Shown: positions 1-9,481, counted from the stretch's first letter. The stretch is 64,000 nt of DNA from Lawsonibacter hominis (GCF_014287895.1 NZ_JACOPP010000012.1:33017-97016); one strand, 5' to 3'. Translations and numbers: made by a program. Notes: generated from the sequence alone by a model not told the origin.

Positions 1-142
1 GCTCCACCAGCAGGCCGCCCTCATGATAGGCAAAAAAGGGCTGGACCAGTCCGTCGGCCGAGAGATAGTTCACCAGAGTCTCCACATACCGCTCCGTCCC
101 CGCCTTCCCGGCGAAGTTGAGCAGATAGAGCACCTTCGTCAT
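1..142 (-). CDS. Glycosyltransferase, N-terminal fragment (runs off left edge)
   Basis: The minus strand from an ATG at 142 reads MTKVLYLLNFAGKAGTERYV and continues to the window edge, about 47 residues. A start of the form hydrophobic strand, G-x-x-G-T-E-R-Y-V is typical of GT-B fold group 1 or 4 glycosyltransferases, where this glycine-rich loop begins the N-terminal Rossmann domain. Donor and acceptor cannot be judged from the fragment. The gene lies downstream of metK on the same strand but is separated from it by the 3'-end repeats, so co-transcription is doubtful. A cell-surface polysaccharide role would fit the pyruvyl-transferase-like gene at 4674, but that is inference. Confidence 0.7.
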   Translation of the reverse strand, partial: MTKVLYLLNFAGKAGTERYVETLVNYLSADGLVQPFFAYHEGGLLVE

Positions 143-265
143 AGAAGGATACCCCCTTTTTCCCATAGTAGGCGCGGACTTCCGATCCGCGTCTCCCATT
201 CTACAGGAAACCGCCGGGGAAATCAACCTGCTTTTCAAACAGCGAAGGCCCGCCGCAGCTGCGGC

Positions 266-453
266 GGGCCCCTTTGCTTTGACTTCCTCGGGCGGAGTAA
301 ATCCGCCCTGCGGCAAGGTTTTGCTTCGCAAAACGCTTGTACGCGCCGCAGGCGCGGGGCGCTTGCGCGCCCGGTCGCACGGGAGGGTTCGGTGGAACTC
401 CGCCCGCCCTTTCTTACCGGTAGCTCTTGAGCTTCTCCACCATGTCCGTGTGC
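266..453 (-). repeat. Second copy of metK 3' end plus palindromic core
   Basis: These 188 bp match 481..668 at an offset of 215 with only two differences (298 T versus 513 G; 389 T versus 604 C). Read on the minus strand, the copy begins with the last 12 codons of metK (HTDMVEKLKSYR, stop) and continues through the palindromic core at 287..339. It then runs into a GGCCCGCCGCAGC/GCTGCGGCGGGCC hairpin around 250-272 that could be the final terminator. It has no start codon of its own. See finding 1. Confidence 0.9.
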
Positions 454-628
454 GCTCCCCACGAAAGGAATCCTTTCGTGGGGCCCCTTTGCTTTGACTT
501 CCTCGGGCGGAGGAAATCCGCCCTGCGGCAAGGTTTTGCTTCGCAAAACGCTTGTACGCGCCGCAGGCGCGGGGCGCTTGCGCGCCCGGTCGCACGGGAG
601 GGTCCGGTGGAACTCCGCCCGCCCTTTC

Positions 629-1810
<1,182 letters not shown>

Positions 1811-1851
1811 AGTTCTTTCTTCCTTTCTTTTTCTGGAGGGAGCCTGCCGGA

Positions 1852-1890
1852 TCGAAAAAGCGCTCCGCCGGACGGCGGAGCGCGGAAAGA
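1852..1890 (-). terminator. Riboswitch expression-platform terminator of metK
   Basis: On the minus strand a 10-bp stem (GCGCTCCGCC, loop GTCC, GGCGGAGCGC) is followed by TTTTTC, between the riboswitch aptamer and the metK start. This is the layout of a SAM-controlled intrinsic terminator that forms when SAM is bound. Confidence 0.85.
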
Positions 1891-1894
1891 GGCT

Positions 1895-1998
1895 CATCCA
1901 TCCTCATCTTTCGATACTTCTACCGTCGGATTTGGCACCTTGCAATGCAGGTTGCCGGGCTTCATCGGGCCGATCCCTCCGCCACTCTTGATAAGGCT
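1895..1998 (-). ncRNA. SAM-I (S-box) riboswitch upstream of metK
   Basis: The minus strand reads CTTATCAAGAGTGGCGGAGG, then GATGAAGCCCGGCAACC, then AAGGTGCCAAATCC, and closes near GATGAG. These are the conserved S-box P1 5' strand, the kink-turn/P2 region and the J3/4-P3 elements. A terminator follows, then metK. In this family SAM binding stabilises the aptamer and favours termination, giving feedback on SAM synthesis. Boundaries are approximate to a few bases. Confidence 0.95.
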
Positions 1999-2016
1999 AT
2001 TCAATTGACACTGGAT

Positions 2017-2045
2017 ATTGTAATCACTCTCGCGTGCAATCGCAA
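2017..2045 (-). promoter_or_regulatory. Sigma-A type promoter of metK
   Basis: On the minus strand TTGCGA (2045..2040) and TACAAT (2022..2017) are 17 bp apart, just upstream of the SAM-I aptamer. Transcription would start near 2010, giving a complete riboswitch leader. Confidence 0.75.
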
Positions 2046-2098
2046 TAGACAAAACAGCCTCTTTGTATAATGCCGTCGGAATGCGTGTCCCGCGCGCC

Positions 2099-3346
2099 CT
2101 ATTCCGCCTTCCAGCCGTTGAGGTAGGCCTGCTGCTCCGGGGTGAGCGCGTCGATGGCCAGCCCCAGCGCCGCCAGCTTCACCCGGCCGATCTCCTCGTC
2201 GATCTCGTCGGGTACCTGGTAGACCTTCCGCTCCAGCCCCTGCCGGTGCCGGACCAGCCACTCCAGCGCCAGGGCCTGCACCGCAAAGGACATGTCCATG
2301 ATCTCCGCCGGGTGCCCGTTGCCTGCCGCCAGATTCACCAGGCGGCCCTCGCCGAGCACGTTGAGCACCCTTCCATCGGGCAGGGTATAGCCTTCTATAT
2401 TCTCCCGGCGCACTTCCCGCCCGACCGCCATGGCCGCCAGTCCCGCCACATCCACCTCGCAGTCGAAGTGGCCGGCATTGGTCAGCAGGGCGTTGTGCTT
2501 CATCACTGCAAAGTGCCTGGGGGTGATGACGTCCTTGCACCCGGTGACCGTGACGAATACGTCGCCGCAGCGGGCCGCCTCGTCCATGGGCATGACCCGG
2601 AAGCCGTTCATGGTGGCGTCCAGCGCCTTGAAGGGGTCCACCTCGCAGACGACGACGTCGGCCCCCATGCCTTTGGCCCGCATGGCCACGCCCTTGCCGC
2701 ACCAGCCGTATCCGGCCACTACCACGGTCTTGCCCGCTACGACCAGATTGGTGGTGTGCATGATGGCGTCCCACACGCTCTGACCGGTGCCGTATTTATT
2801 GTCATAGTAGTGCTTGGCCCTGGCGTCGTTGACCGCCATCATGGGACAGGGCAAAATCCCCTCCCGCTCCCGGGCCCGCAGGCGCAGGATGCCGGTGGTG
2901 GTCTCCTCGCAGCCGCCGATCAGGTTCTCCCCCAGCTGCGCGCATTTACCGCCCAGCAGGTGGACCAGGTCTCCCCCATCGTCCACGATCAGGTGGGGCC
3001 GAACCTTCAGCGTTTCGATCAGATGGCGCTCATACTCCTGGGCGGACGCGCCGTGGACGCCGAAGGTCTCCACCCCCATGGACGCCAGTCCCGCAGCCAC
3101 ATCGTCCTGGGTGGACAGGGGATTGGATCCGGTGAGCCGGACCTGCGCCCCGCCCTTCTGGAGCACATAGCCCAGATTCGCGGTCTTGGCCTCCAGGTGG
3201 ACCGACACGGCGATGCGCAGGCCGGCAAAGGGCTGCTCCCGCGCAAAGCGCTCCTCAATGCGCCCCAGCGCGGGCATAAAGTCCCGCACCCACCGGATCT
3301 TGCGGCGGCCGGACTCTGCCAGAGATTGATCCTTCAGGATGCTCAT
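2099..3346 (-). CDS. ahcY: Adenosylhomocysteinase
   Basis: Reversibly hydrolyses S-adenosylhomocysteine to homocysteine and adenosine, clearing the product of SAM-dependent methylation. The 415 residues match bacterial/archaeal SAHH. The substrate region NDARAKHYYDNKYGTGQS and the NAD-binding GYGWCGKGVAMRAKGMGA followed by CEVDPFKALDATMNGF are plain. The start at 3346 follows GGAAGGAGAAGCGCT and overlaps the upstream radical SAM stop codon as ATGA, so the two are probably translationally coupled. metK lies just downstream behind its own promoter, making this a SAM-cycle block; metY at 47.7 kb would use sulfide to remake homocysteine. Confidence 0.96.
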   Translation of the reverse strand: MSILKDQSLAESGRRKIRWVRDFMPALGRIEERFAREQPFAGLRIAVSVHLEAKTANLGYVLQKGGAQVRLTGSNPLSTQDDVAAGLASMGVETFGVHGASAQEYERHLIETLKVRPHLIVDDGGDLVHLLGGKCAQLGENLIGGCEETTTGILRLRAREREGILPCPMMAVNDARAKHYYDNKYGTGQSVWDAIMHTTNLVVAGKTVVVAGYGWCGKGVAMRAKGMGADVVVCEVDPFKALDATMNGFRVMPMDEAARCGDVFVTVTGCKDVITPRHFAVMKHNALLTNAGHFDCEVDVAGLAAMAVGREVRRENIEGYTLPDGRVLNVLGEGRLVNLAAGNGHPAEIMDMSFAVQALALEWLVRHRQGLERKVYQVPDEIDEEIGRVKLAALGLAIDALTPEQQAYLNGWKAE

Positions 3347-4383
3347 AGCGCTTCTCCTTCCTCTCCGGCCTTCTCCCGCTCCATAGCCGCGGGAGAGGGG
3401 CCGTCCCAGAAATCCAGCGTCAGCAGGGGCTTGCTGCGCCGGAAGCACTGCACCTGCCGGTGGATCCGCGCCAGCTGTGCGCCGCTGGGCGCCTCCTCCG
3501 GACCGAAGGCCGGGCAGGTGAAGAACCAGCAGAATTTGGCGCCGGAGGCGATGATCTGATCAAAAAAGCCCTCTTCCGAAACCCGCCCGGCGTTCTCAGC
3601 CGTGCAGCGGCAGGCCACGCCGAAGGGCAGCCGGGCGCGGCGCATCAGCGCCATAGCCCGCTCGGTCTCCGGGGTGGGCTGGTCGGCCTGGATGGCCGGG
3701 AACAGGTTGCCCACCCGCAGCATGTCCTCCGCCAGCTCCCCGGTAATGGATTCCGGCGGGGTAAACGCAGCGAACACGCAGCCGCTGTGCTTGTTGCACA
3801 GCGCGATGATCTCCTGCTCCCGGGAGAGCGGATCTCCTCCGGGAAAAATATAAAGGTAGGTCCCCCCCGCCTTGCGGGCGTCGATCTCCTCATCCAGGCT
3901 GTCGAACTCCATCACCGGGCGCACGCCGTAGATCGCGCTACCGCAGCCCTTGCAGCCCATATCGCAGGGAAAGGTGGGGTCGATCAGGACCGACCAGGGC
4001 GCCCCGCCTTCCGGCCAGCCTCCCTCTGCATTTTTCTGCGGCCAATCCAGCAGATTCCCGTTGAGCACAAAATTTTCAAAGAGCTTTTTCAGTACCCGGC
4101 TGTCAATGTCGGTGTACATGCTCTTGATCAGGCGGTACCAGTTGTTTTCCGGGTCGCTCATGGCGCTGCGGAACAATTCCCGGTAATGCTGGGGCAGCTT
4201 TTCCCCGGTAAACCGATCCACCCACTCCATCAGCCTGGGAAGGTTGGCATCCGGGTCCCGCTCCAGATAATCCAGGACCTTGGAGAACCCAAACGCCTTA
4301 ATGTGAGCCGATATGCCCATTTCTGCGGCACACTCCTCTCCCAAAGTTTCATCCCATTTCAATCTTTGCTTATCATACCCCAT
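3343..4383 (-). CDS. Radical SAM protein of unknown function, coupled to ahcY
   Basis: The 346-residue product has one radical SAM cluster motif, C-DMG-C-KG-C within DPTFPCDMGCKGCGSAIYG near residue 145, preceded by a helical region of about 130 residues and followed by the barrel sequence YLYIFPGGDPLS, equivalent to the family GGEP motif. The C-terminal half has a few more cysteines (for example ACRC and FCWFFTCP) but no clear SPASM domain. The substrate is not recognised. Its stop overlaps the ahcY start by 4 bp, suggesting co-production. The start is uncertain: the ATG at 4383 is chosen because homologues I recall begin close to the LKWDETLGE segment; a later Met (MGISAHIKAF) follows AGAGGAG at a longer spacing. 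Confidence 0.75.
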   Translation of the reverse strand: MGYDKQRLKWDETLGEECAAEMGISAHIKAFGFSKVLDYLERDPDANLPRLMEWVDRFTGEKLPQHYRELFRSAMSDPENNWYRLIKSMYTDIDSRVLKKLFENFVLNGNLLDWPQKNAEGGWPEGGAPWSVLIDPTFPCDMGCKGCGSAIYGVRPVMEFDSLDEEIDARKAGGTYLYIFPGGDPLSREQEIIALCNKHSGCVFAAFTPPESITGELAEDMLRVGNLFPAIQADQPTPETERAMALMRRARLPFGVACRCTAENAGRVSEEGFFDQIIASGAKFCWFFTCPAFGPEEAPSGAQLARIHRQVQCFRRSKPLLTLDFWDGPSPAAMEREKAGEEGEAL

Positions 4384-4481
4384 CCGTCCCTGCCGCGCTA
4401 TAGACAAAATTTCAACCTTGTCACAATTTCCGATTTTTTTGCGGGGGCAGGCGGGGTATTCCAATATACTTTCCCGCAGGG

Positions 4482-4520
4482 CTGTGGTATAATAGCCGCA
4501 ATGCGGCTATTATACCACAG
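4482..4520. repeat. Perfect 19-bp palindrome containing TATAAT on both strands
   Basis: Two arms of 19 bp (CTGTGGTATAATAGCCGCA and its exact complement) flank a single A at 4501. TATAAT reads on the plus strand at 4488-4493 and on the minus strand at 4514-4509. It lies between the divergent radical SAM gene and the 4674 gene. No good -35 box accompanies either hexamer. It may be an operator or the remains of a small palindromic element. Confidence 0.8.
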
Positions 4521-4673
4521 AACCGGCATGATTCGCTCCCGCCCTGCGGGCTTCCGGCGCGAACGATGCCGCCTGCCGCGATACGCTTTGCGCGCGGTAT
4601 CCCAGCTGCAAGCGGCCGTGCCCGTCCCATCCGCCCGACCGGCACGATCCTTTTCGTTCAGGAGTGAGCTTAC

Positions 4674-6998
4674 ATGCGCACAGGACTTATTACCTTCCAT
4701 TTCGCCCACCATTACGGGGCCCAGCTCCAGGCCTACGCCACCATGCGCTCCATCCAGGCCCTGGGAGCGCAGTGCGAGATCATCGACTACCGCCTGCCCC
4801 ACACCACACGCACCAATCAGCTCTTCAAGCGCTCCGGCGCGCTGCGGGATATGGTCTCCGACGCCCACACCGCGCTCCACTACGCCGCGTTCCGGCGCCG
4901 CTTCGACCGGTTCGAGGCCTTTGTGGCCCAGGAGATGACCCTCTCCCCCAAGCGGTATACCACCTTCGACCAACTGGAAGCGGACGCCCCGGAGTACGAC
5001 GTGTACGTGGCGGGCAGCGATCAGATCTGGAACCCTTATATCTTTCAGGACAAACAGTTCGACCCTGCCTTCCTGCTGGCCTTCGTGCGGGAGGGACGCC
5101 GCATCGCCTACGCCCCCAGCCTGGGGGTGTCGGAGCTGCCCGAGGACAAGCTGGCGCAGCTGCGCCGCTGCCTGGCGCCCTACTCCGCCCTGTCCGTTCG
5201 GGAAAAGCGGGGGCAGGCCCTGCTGGAGCAGGCTGCCGGACAGCAGGCCCGTGTGGTGCTGGACCCCACCCTTCTGCTGACCGGAGCGGACTGGGGCGCG
5301 CTGGCCGCGCCGCCGAAGGAGCCGGGCCAATACATACTCTGCTATTTCGTCTCCGACCCCGGCGAGGCCGCCCCCTACGCCCAGGCGCTGTCCCAGCGCA
5401 CCGGCTGGCCTATCCTCCAGCTGGCGGGCGCACGGCGGAAGATCGACGGCGCCGCGCGGCTGATCTTTGACGCGGGCCCCAAGGAATTTTTGGGCCTGTT
5501 TCAAAACGCCGCCGCCGTAGTCACCAACTCCTTCCATGGGGCGGTCTTCTCCCTCCAGTTCCAGAAGCCTTTCTTCACCTCCATGTCTCCCAGCGAACGG
5601 CGGGAGCCCACCTATTCCCGCATTTACAGCCTGCTCTCCCGGCTGGGCTGCACCGGACGCATCATCGGTCTGGACGCCACCGAAGCGGTGGACGCCCCCA
5701 TGGACTACGCCGCGGTCCATCAGCGGCTCTCCGCCGAGCGCGCCGACTCTTTGGCCTATCTGAAGGCCGCCCTGGAGGGGACGCAGCTTCCGCTCCAGCC
5801 CGCGCAGGCAGACACGCCGGGCCGGGAAGCGCCCGCGCTGTGCCGCCGTGAGGACTGCACCGGCTGCACCGCCTGCGCCGCCGTCTGTCCGGTGGGGGCC
5901 ATCACGCTAACGGCGGATCACGAGGGCTTTCTGCGTCCTGTGATCGGGGATTCCTGCATCCTGTGCCGCAGCTGTGAACGGGTCTGCCCCATGCTCCAGC
6001 CCGCCTCCCCCGTCCACATCCCCGCTGCCGCCCACGCGCTCTGGAACAGCGACGAGGCCGAACGCGTCGAAAGCTCTTCCGGCGGCTTTTTCTCCCTGCT
6101 GGCCCGGCATACCCTCGCCCAGGGGGGCGCCGTATTCGGCGCGGTGCTGGACGCGCATCAGACCACCCGCCACGTATGTGCCCGCTCCACAGCGGAGCTG
6201 GGGCCCATGCGGGGTTCCAAATATGTGCAGAGCGACCTGGGCGACACCTTCCGGCAGGCCCGCGCTCTGCTGGAGGCGGGCACACCGGTGCTCTTTTCCG
6301 GCGTGCCCTGCCAGATCGACGGCCTGCTGCGCTTTTTTGGCCGGGATTACGAGCATCTGCTTACCTGCGACCTGGTTTGCCACGGGGTCCCCTCCCCGGC
6401 GGTATTCCGTGCCTGGCTGGATACGCTGGAGGCGCGGCAGGGCTCCACGGTCCGCCAGGTCCGCTTTAAGGACAAATCCCACGGCTGGTCCCACCCTTAC
6501 CTGAGCGTGACCTTTGCCGACGGCGGCGTGTACACGGAGGATTTCAACCGCACCTGCTATGGCCGCGGCTTTGGGATGCAGCTGTTCCTGCGCCCCGCCT
6601 GCGCCGTGTGCAAATACACCAGCGTCAGCCGCCCCGCCGACTTTACCCTGGCCGATTACTGGGGGCTGGACCCGGCGCTGGAGCTGCCGGTGGAGCGGGA
6701 CAAGGGCGTATCCATGGTCCTGGTCAACAGCGCCCGGGGCCGCGCCGTGTTCCAGGAGCTCTCCCCCCGCTTCGGCCAGGTGGAGCGTCCCCTGGAGGAG
6801 GCGGTGGCGGGCAACCCCCGCCTGGCCTCTCCTCTCAAGGCCAATCCCCGCCGGGCGGCTTTCTTCTCCGCCTTCCGTACCCTGCCCTTTGAACAGGTGG
6901 AGCGCCGTTTTCTGGCGCTTCCTCCCCTGCCCTACCGGGCCGCCGCCAAAGCGCTTACACCGGGGATGAAGGAGAAGCTGCGCAGGCTCATGAAATAA
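4674..6998 (+). CDS. Polysaccharide pyruvyl transferase / F420-hydrogenase beta-like fusion
   Basis: The 774-residue protein has three parts. Residues about 1-370 begin MRTGLITFHFAHHYGAQLQA and contain TNSFHGAVFSLQF, both typical of the polysaccharide pyruvyl transferase (CsaB/WcaK) family. Residues about 388-440 hold two ferredoxin-type Cys clusters (CTGCTACAAVCP and CILCRSCERVCP). The rest is a coenzyme F420 hydrogenase/dehydrogenase beta-subunit domain, with FSGVPCQIDGLLRFFG and the downstream CAVCKYTSVSRPADFTLADYWG. The two families are often neighbours in surface-polysaccharide clusters; here they form one polypeptide. The natural reaction is unknown; reductive surface-glycan modification is an inference. 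The start follows AGGAG with 9-nt spacing. Confidence 0.85.
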   Translation: MRTGLITFHFAHHYGAQLQAYATMRSIQALGAQCEIIDYRLPHTTRTNQLFKRSGALRDMVSDAHTALHYAAFRRRFDRFEAFVAQEMTLSPKRYTTFDQLEADAPEYDVYVAGSDQIWNPYIFQDKQFDPAFLLAFVREGRRIAYAPSLGVSELPEDKLAQLRRCLAPYSALSVREKRGQALLEQAAGQQARVVLDPTLLLTGADWGALAAPPKEPGQYILCYFVSDPGEAAPYAQALSQRTGWPILQLAGARRKIDGAARLIFDAGPKEFLGLFQNAAAVVTNSFHGAVFSLQFQKPFFTSMSPSERREPTYSRIYSLLSRLGCTGRIIGLDATEAVDAPMDYAAVHQRLSAERADSLAYLKAALEGTQLPLQPAQADTPGREAPALCRREDCTGCTACAAVCPVGAITLTADHEGFLRPVIGDSCILCRSCERVCPMLQPASPVHIPAAAHALWNSDEAERVESSSGGFFSLLARHTLAQGGAVFGAVLDAHQTTRHVCARSTAELGPMRGSKYVQSDLGDTFRQARALLEAGTPVLFSGVPCQIDGLLRFFGRDYEHLLTCDLVCHGVPSPAVFRAWLDTLEARQGSTVRQVRFKDKSHGWSHPYLSVTFADGGVYTEDFNRTCYGRGFGMQLFLRPACAVCKYTSVSRPADFTLADYWGLDPALELPVERDKGVSMVLVNSARGRAVFQELSPRFGQVERPLEEAVAGNPRLASPLKANPRRAAFFSAFRTLPFEQVERRFLALPPLPYRAAAKALTPGMKEKLRRLMK

Positions 6999-7088
6999 CC
7001 GGCCGCAAAAAGTTTACAATTTGTTTTAGAAATATCCCCCGTTCCCTGTTAGACTAACGTTACTACCCTGATCTGGGAGGAATTGCCT

Positions 7089-7937
7089 TTGAAATCCATC
7101 GACGCGCTTTTGGACCGTTTCTGCTACCGGCACCCCAAGCTGGGCATCCCCAATCTGATGCTGATCATCTCCGTGGGCAACGTGATCGTGCTGCTGCTGG
7201 ACCTGTTCAGCCATTATACCTTTTCCTATTGGATCAGCTTTGTCCCGGCGCTGATCTTCCAGGGGCAGATCTGGCGGCTGGTGACCTTTATTTTTGTGCC
7301 GCTCAACGAAAACCTCCTCTGGTTTCTCTTCTCGGTGCTGCTGTACTATTCCATCGGCCGCAGCCTGGAGCAATCCTGGGGCGCCACCAAATTCACCGTA
7401 TACTACTTTCTGGGCGTCATCCTTACCATCGTGTACGGCCTGATCATGGGTCTGGTGGGCTACGGCTGGTATCAGACCGCCAATATGTACTACCTGAACA
7501 TGTCCCTCTTCCTGGCCTTCGCCACCCTTTATCCGGATACGACCTTTTTGATCTACTTCATCATCCCGGTCAAGGCCAAATGGCTGGCCTGGCTGGACCT
7601 GGGCTTTCTGGCCCTGGCCGTGGCGGGCACGCTGATAGGCGGCAATCTCCCCATGGCTCTGGTGCCCTTGGTGGCCATTCTCAACTATGTGCTCTTCTTC
7701 TGGTCTGACCTCATGGGCATGTTGGGACGCGCCAGGCACCGCCACTCCCGCCAGACGGTGAACTTCAAGCAGGCCACCCGGCAGGCCCATCAGCAAAAGG
7801 GATATCTCCACAAATGCGCCGTCTGCGGCAAGACCGACACCGATGATCCCGACGAGGCGTTCCGCTACTGCTCCAAGTGCAACGGCTACTACTGCTACTG
7901 CTCCGAGCATATCAACAACCACGTGCATATCCAGTGA
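7089..7937 (+). CDS. Rhomboid-like membrane protein with C-terminal zinc ribbon
   Basis: This 282-residue protein has about six hydrophobic segments between residues 20 and 210, with the rhomboid-like stretch SIGRSLEQSWGATKFTVYY following the second. No catalytic GxSG motif is visible, so it is probably a non-proteolytic member of the rhomboid/Derlin-like superfamily. The cytosolic tail carries CAVCGKTD, YCSKCNGYYCYCSEH and further His residues, a likely zinc ribbon. The start is TTG at 7089, 8 nt after GGGAGG; the in-frame TTG at 7083 is only 2 nt from that site. The gene is followed by a long perfect hairpin. Confidence 0.75.
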   Translation: MKSIDALLDRFCYRHPKLGIPNLMLIISVGNVIVLLLDLFSHYTFSYWISFVPALIFQGQIWRLVTFIFVPLNENLLWFLFSVLLYYSIGRSLEQSWGATKFTVYYFLGVILTIVYGLIMGLVGYGWYQTANMYYLNMSLFLAFATLYPDTTFLIYFIIPVKAKWLAWLDLGFLALAVAGTLIGGNLPMALVPLVAILNYVLFFWSDLMGMLGRARHRHSRQTVNFKQATRQAHQQKGYLHKCAVCGKTDTDDPDEAFRYCSKCNGYYCYCSEHINNHVHIQ

Positions 7938-7942
7938 TCAAA

Positions 7943-7990
7943 CAAGCCCGTCCCTCCATCCGCCTGCAGGCGGATGGAGGGACGGGCTTG
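7943..7990 (+). terminator. Long perfect hairpin after the rhomboid-like gene
   Basis: This is a perfect palindrome of 24+24 bp (arm begins CAAGCCCGTCCCTCC) starting 5 bp after the stop codon. There is no proper T-run, so it may work as a factor-independent pause site, a transcript-end hairpin or a convergent terminator. A family B interspersed element starts 3 bp later. Confidence 0.6.
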
Positions 7991-7993
7991 CGT

Positions 7994-8215
7994 CTGTCGA
8001 AACAGGATACGGGACAAGGTTCGATCTCCCGCAAAAAAGTCACCCCGTCCGTCCTGAGAAGGGTCCCTTCCGACGCGCGTTCTCCAGGGGACCCGCTCGT
8101 GCCCCGGCAGGGCAATTCCCCTTGTGCCGCCGGAAGGGACGGATTGTGATTGATGCCGTCATCTTCGCGGGACAAAACCCGGCCGGGCGCTTGTGCGGAA
8201 GGCGTTTCGACAAGC
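7994..8215 (+). repeat. Interspersed intergenic element, family B, copy 1
   Basis: This non-coding 222-bp stretch between convergent genes starts with CTGTCGAAA and ends with TTTCGACAAGC. It shares CCGGAAGGGACGGATTGTGATT (8130-8151) with 55497-55518 at 19 of 22 positions, and GGACAAGGTTCGATC (8012-8026) with the complement of 63163-63177 at 13 of 15. It contains several internal hairpins and no plausible gene. Confidence 0.7.
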
Positions 8216-8233
8216 GGAAGGCCGTGCGGACGG

Positions 8234-9481
8234 TCAGCACACCACTGGACTGGAGGTCCACTCCAGCGCGCAGGGACGCGGGCGCGCAAAGCACAGGCCG
8301 TACAGATCGGTGCACCGCCCTTCCAGCTCGAACAGGGTCCGCCCTTCCGCTTCCAGCGCGCGGGCGTGGGCAGGCTTGGTGATGACCGGCAGAGAGGCCG
8401 CCTGCTTCATCCGCCGCAGCAGTCCTCCCCCCCGTTCATTGAGCCCCAGCACCCGCAGGTAGGGCACATGCGCAGGCCGGTCCGCTTTGGTAAGGCCCAG
8501 AAACGCCCACAGCAGCAGCCGGCGGACCCGGGCTTCGGTATAGCGCCTGGTGTTGGCCTGCGCATAAAACGCCGGTATGCTCTCCGCCCGGCGCCCCGCC
8601 CGGACCAGCCGCTCAGGCAGCCCTTCGGACGCGCCGCTGTCGGGCAGGGCCGCCCAGTCCTCCGCGGTCATGGTCCGCACCCTTGCCAGCATCACCTGCT
8701 CCACCCGCTTCAGGGCAGGCAGACCGATGAGCGAATCCTCCAGCCGCTCCCTGGCCCCCGGCAGCAAATAGGGCTCCGCCCTGTCCCACCGCCCCTCCAA
8801 CAGATTCCAGCGGATCTCCGTGGCCGAGGCAAACTGCATCCGGTCCACGGTGCCGGCCCCGGCGGCGCCGTCCTCCCGGTGGGTGTCCATCCCCCCCATG
8901 CTGTTATGGGGCGCGCCCCGGCGGAGTACCGTCATTGGGGTCATCCGGGCGTCCAGGGTGCGGACGGCCCGGATGTACTCCACACCCAGGTTATTGTTGG
9001 CCTTGCGGAGCAGCGATGCGCTCTCCGGTCCCGCCAGCGCCTCCACGGCTGCCTGGCGGCAGGCCGCAAACGGTTTGCCCTGCTCCAGCCGGACCCGCAG
9101 GGCGGCAGGATACTCCGGGGCGTCCAGACAGGCCGCCGCCCGCTGCAGCGCCTCCACATCGCCGCATTCGCTGCCGAAAGACAGCACGTCCACCACGCCG
9201 GTGGCCGCCAGGACCTCCACCCCGCCCCGGGCAAACGTCTCGGCCGAGGCGGCGGCCCAAGGCGTAGGCAGCTCCAGCACCAGGTCCGCCCCTCCCATCA
9301 GGGCCAGCCGCGCCCGGGTCCATTTGTCCGCGATGGCGCAGTCGGCCTGCTGAGTCCAGTGTCCGCTCATGACGCATACGATGGCCGTGTTTTCCCCCAG
9401 CAGGCGCTTCGTCTGGGCAAGGTGCCAGGCGTGTCCCCGGTGGAAGGGGTTGTATTCACAGATGATGCCCGCCGTCCTCAT
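8234..9481 (-). CDS. tmcAL: tRNA(Met) cytidine acetate ligase
   Basis: Members of this family (formerly YlbM, DUF795) activate acetate with ATP and acetylate the wobble cytidine of elongator tRNA(Met), forming ac4C34. The 415-residue protein starts MRTAGIICEYNPFHRGHAWH, the nucleotidyltransferase-like HxGH active site near residue 17, and contains FGSECGD and NNNLGVEYIRA, characteristic of the family. The start at 9481 follows GGAGG by 8 nt; an upstream frame extension to 9496 is not needed. It is divergent from ackA, an interesting pairing since both enzymes use acetate and ATP. Its 3' end faces a family B element. Confidence 0.92.
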   Translation of the reverse strand: MRTAGIICEYNPFHRGHAWHLAQTKRLLGENTAIVCVMSGHWTQQADCAIADKWTRARLALMGGADLVLELPTPWAAASAETFARGGVEVLAATGVVDVLSFGSECGDVEALQRAAACLDAPEYPAALRVRLEQGKPFAACRQAAVEALAGPESASLLRKANNNLGVEYIRAVRTLDARMTPMTVLRRGAPHNSMGGMDTHREDGAAGAGTVDRMQFASATEIRWNLLEGRWDRAEPYLLPGARERLEDSLIGLPALKRVEQVMLARVRTMTAEDWAALPDSGASEGLPERLVRAGRRAESIPAFYAQANTRRYTEARVRRLLLWAFLGLTKADRPAHVPYLRVLGLNERGGGLLRRMKQAASLPVITKPAHARALEAEGRTLFELEGRCTDLYGLCFARPRPCALEWTSSPVVC

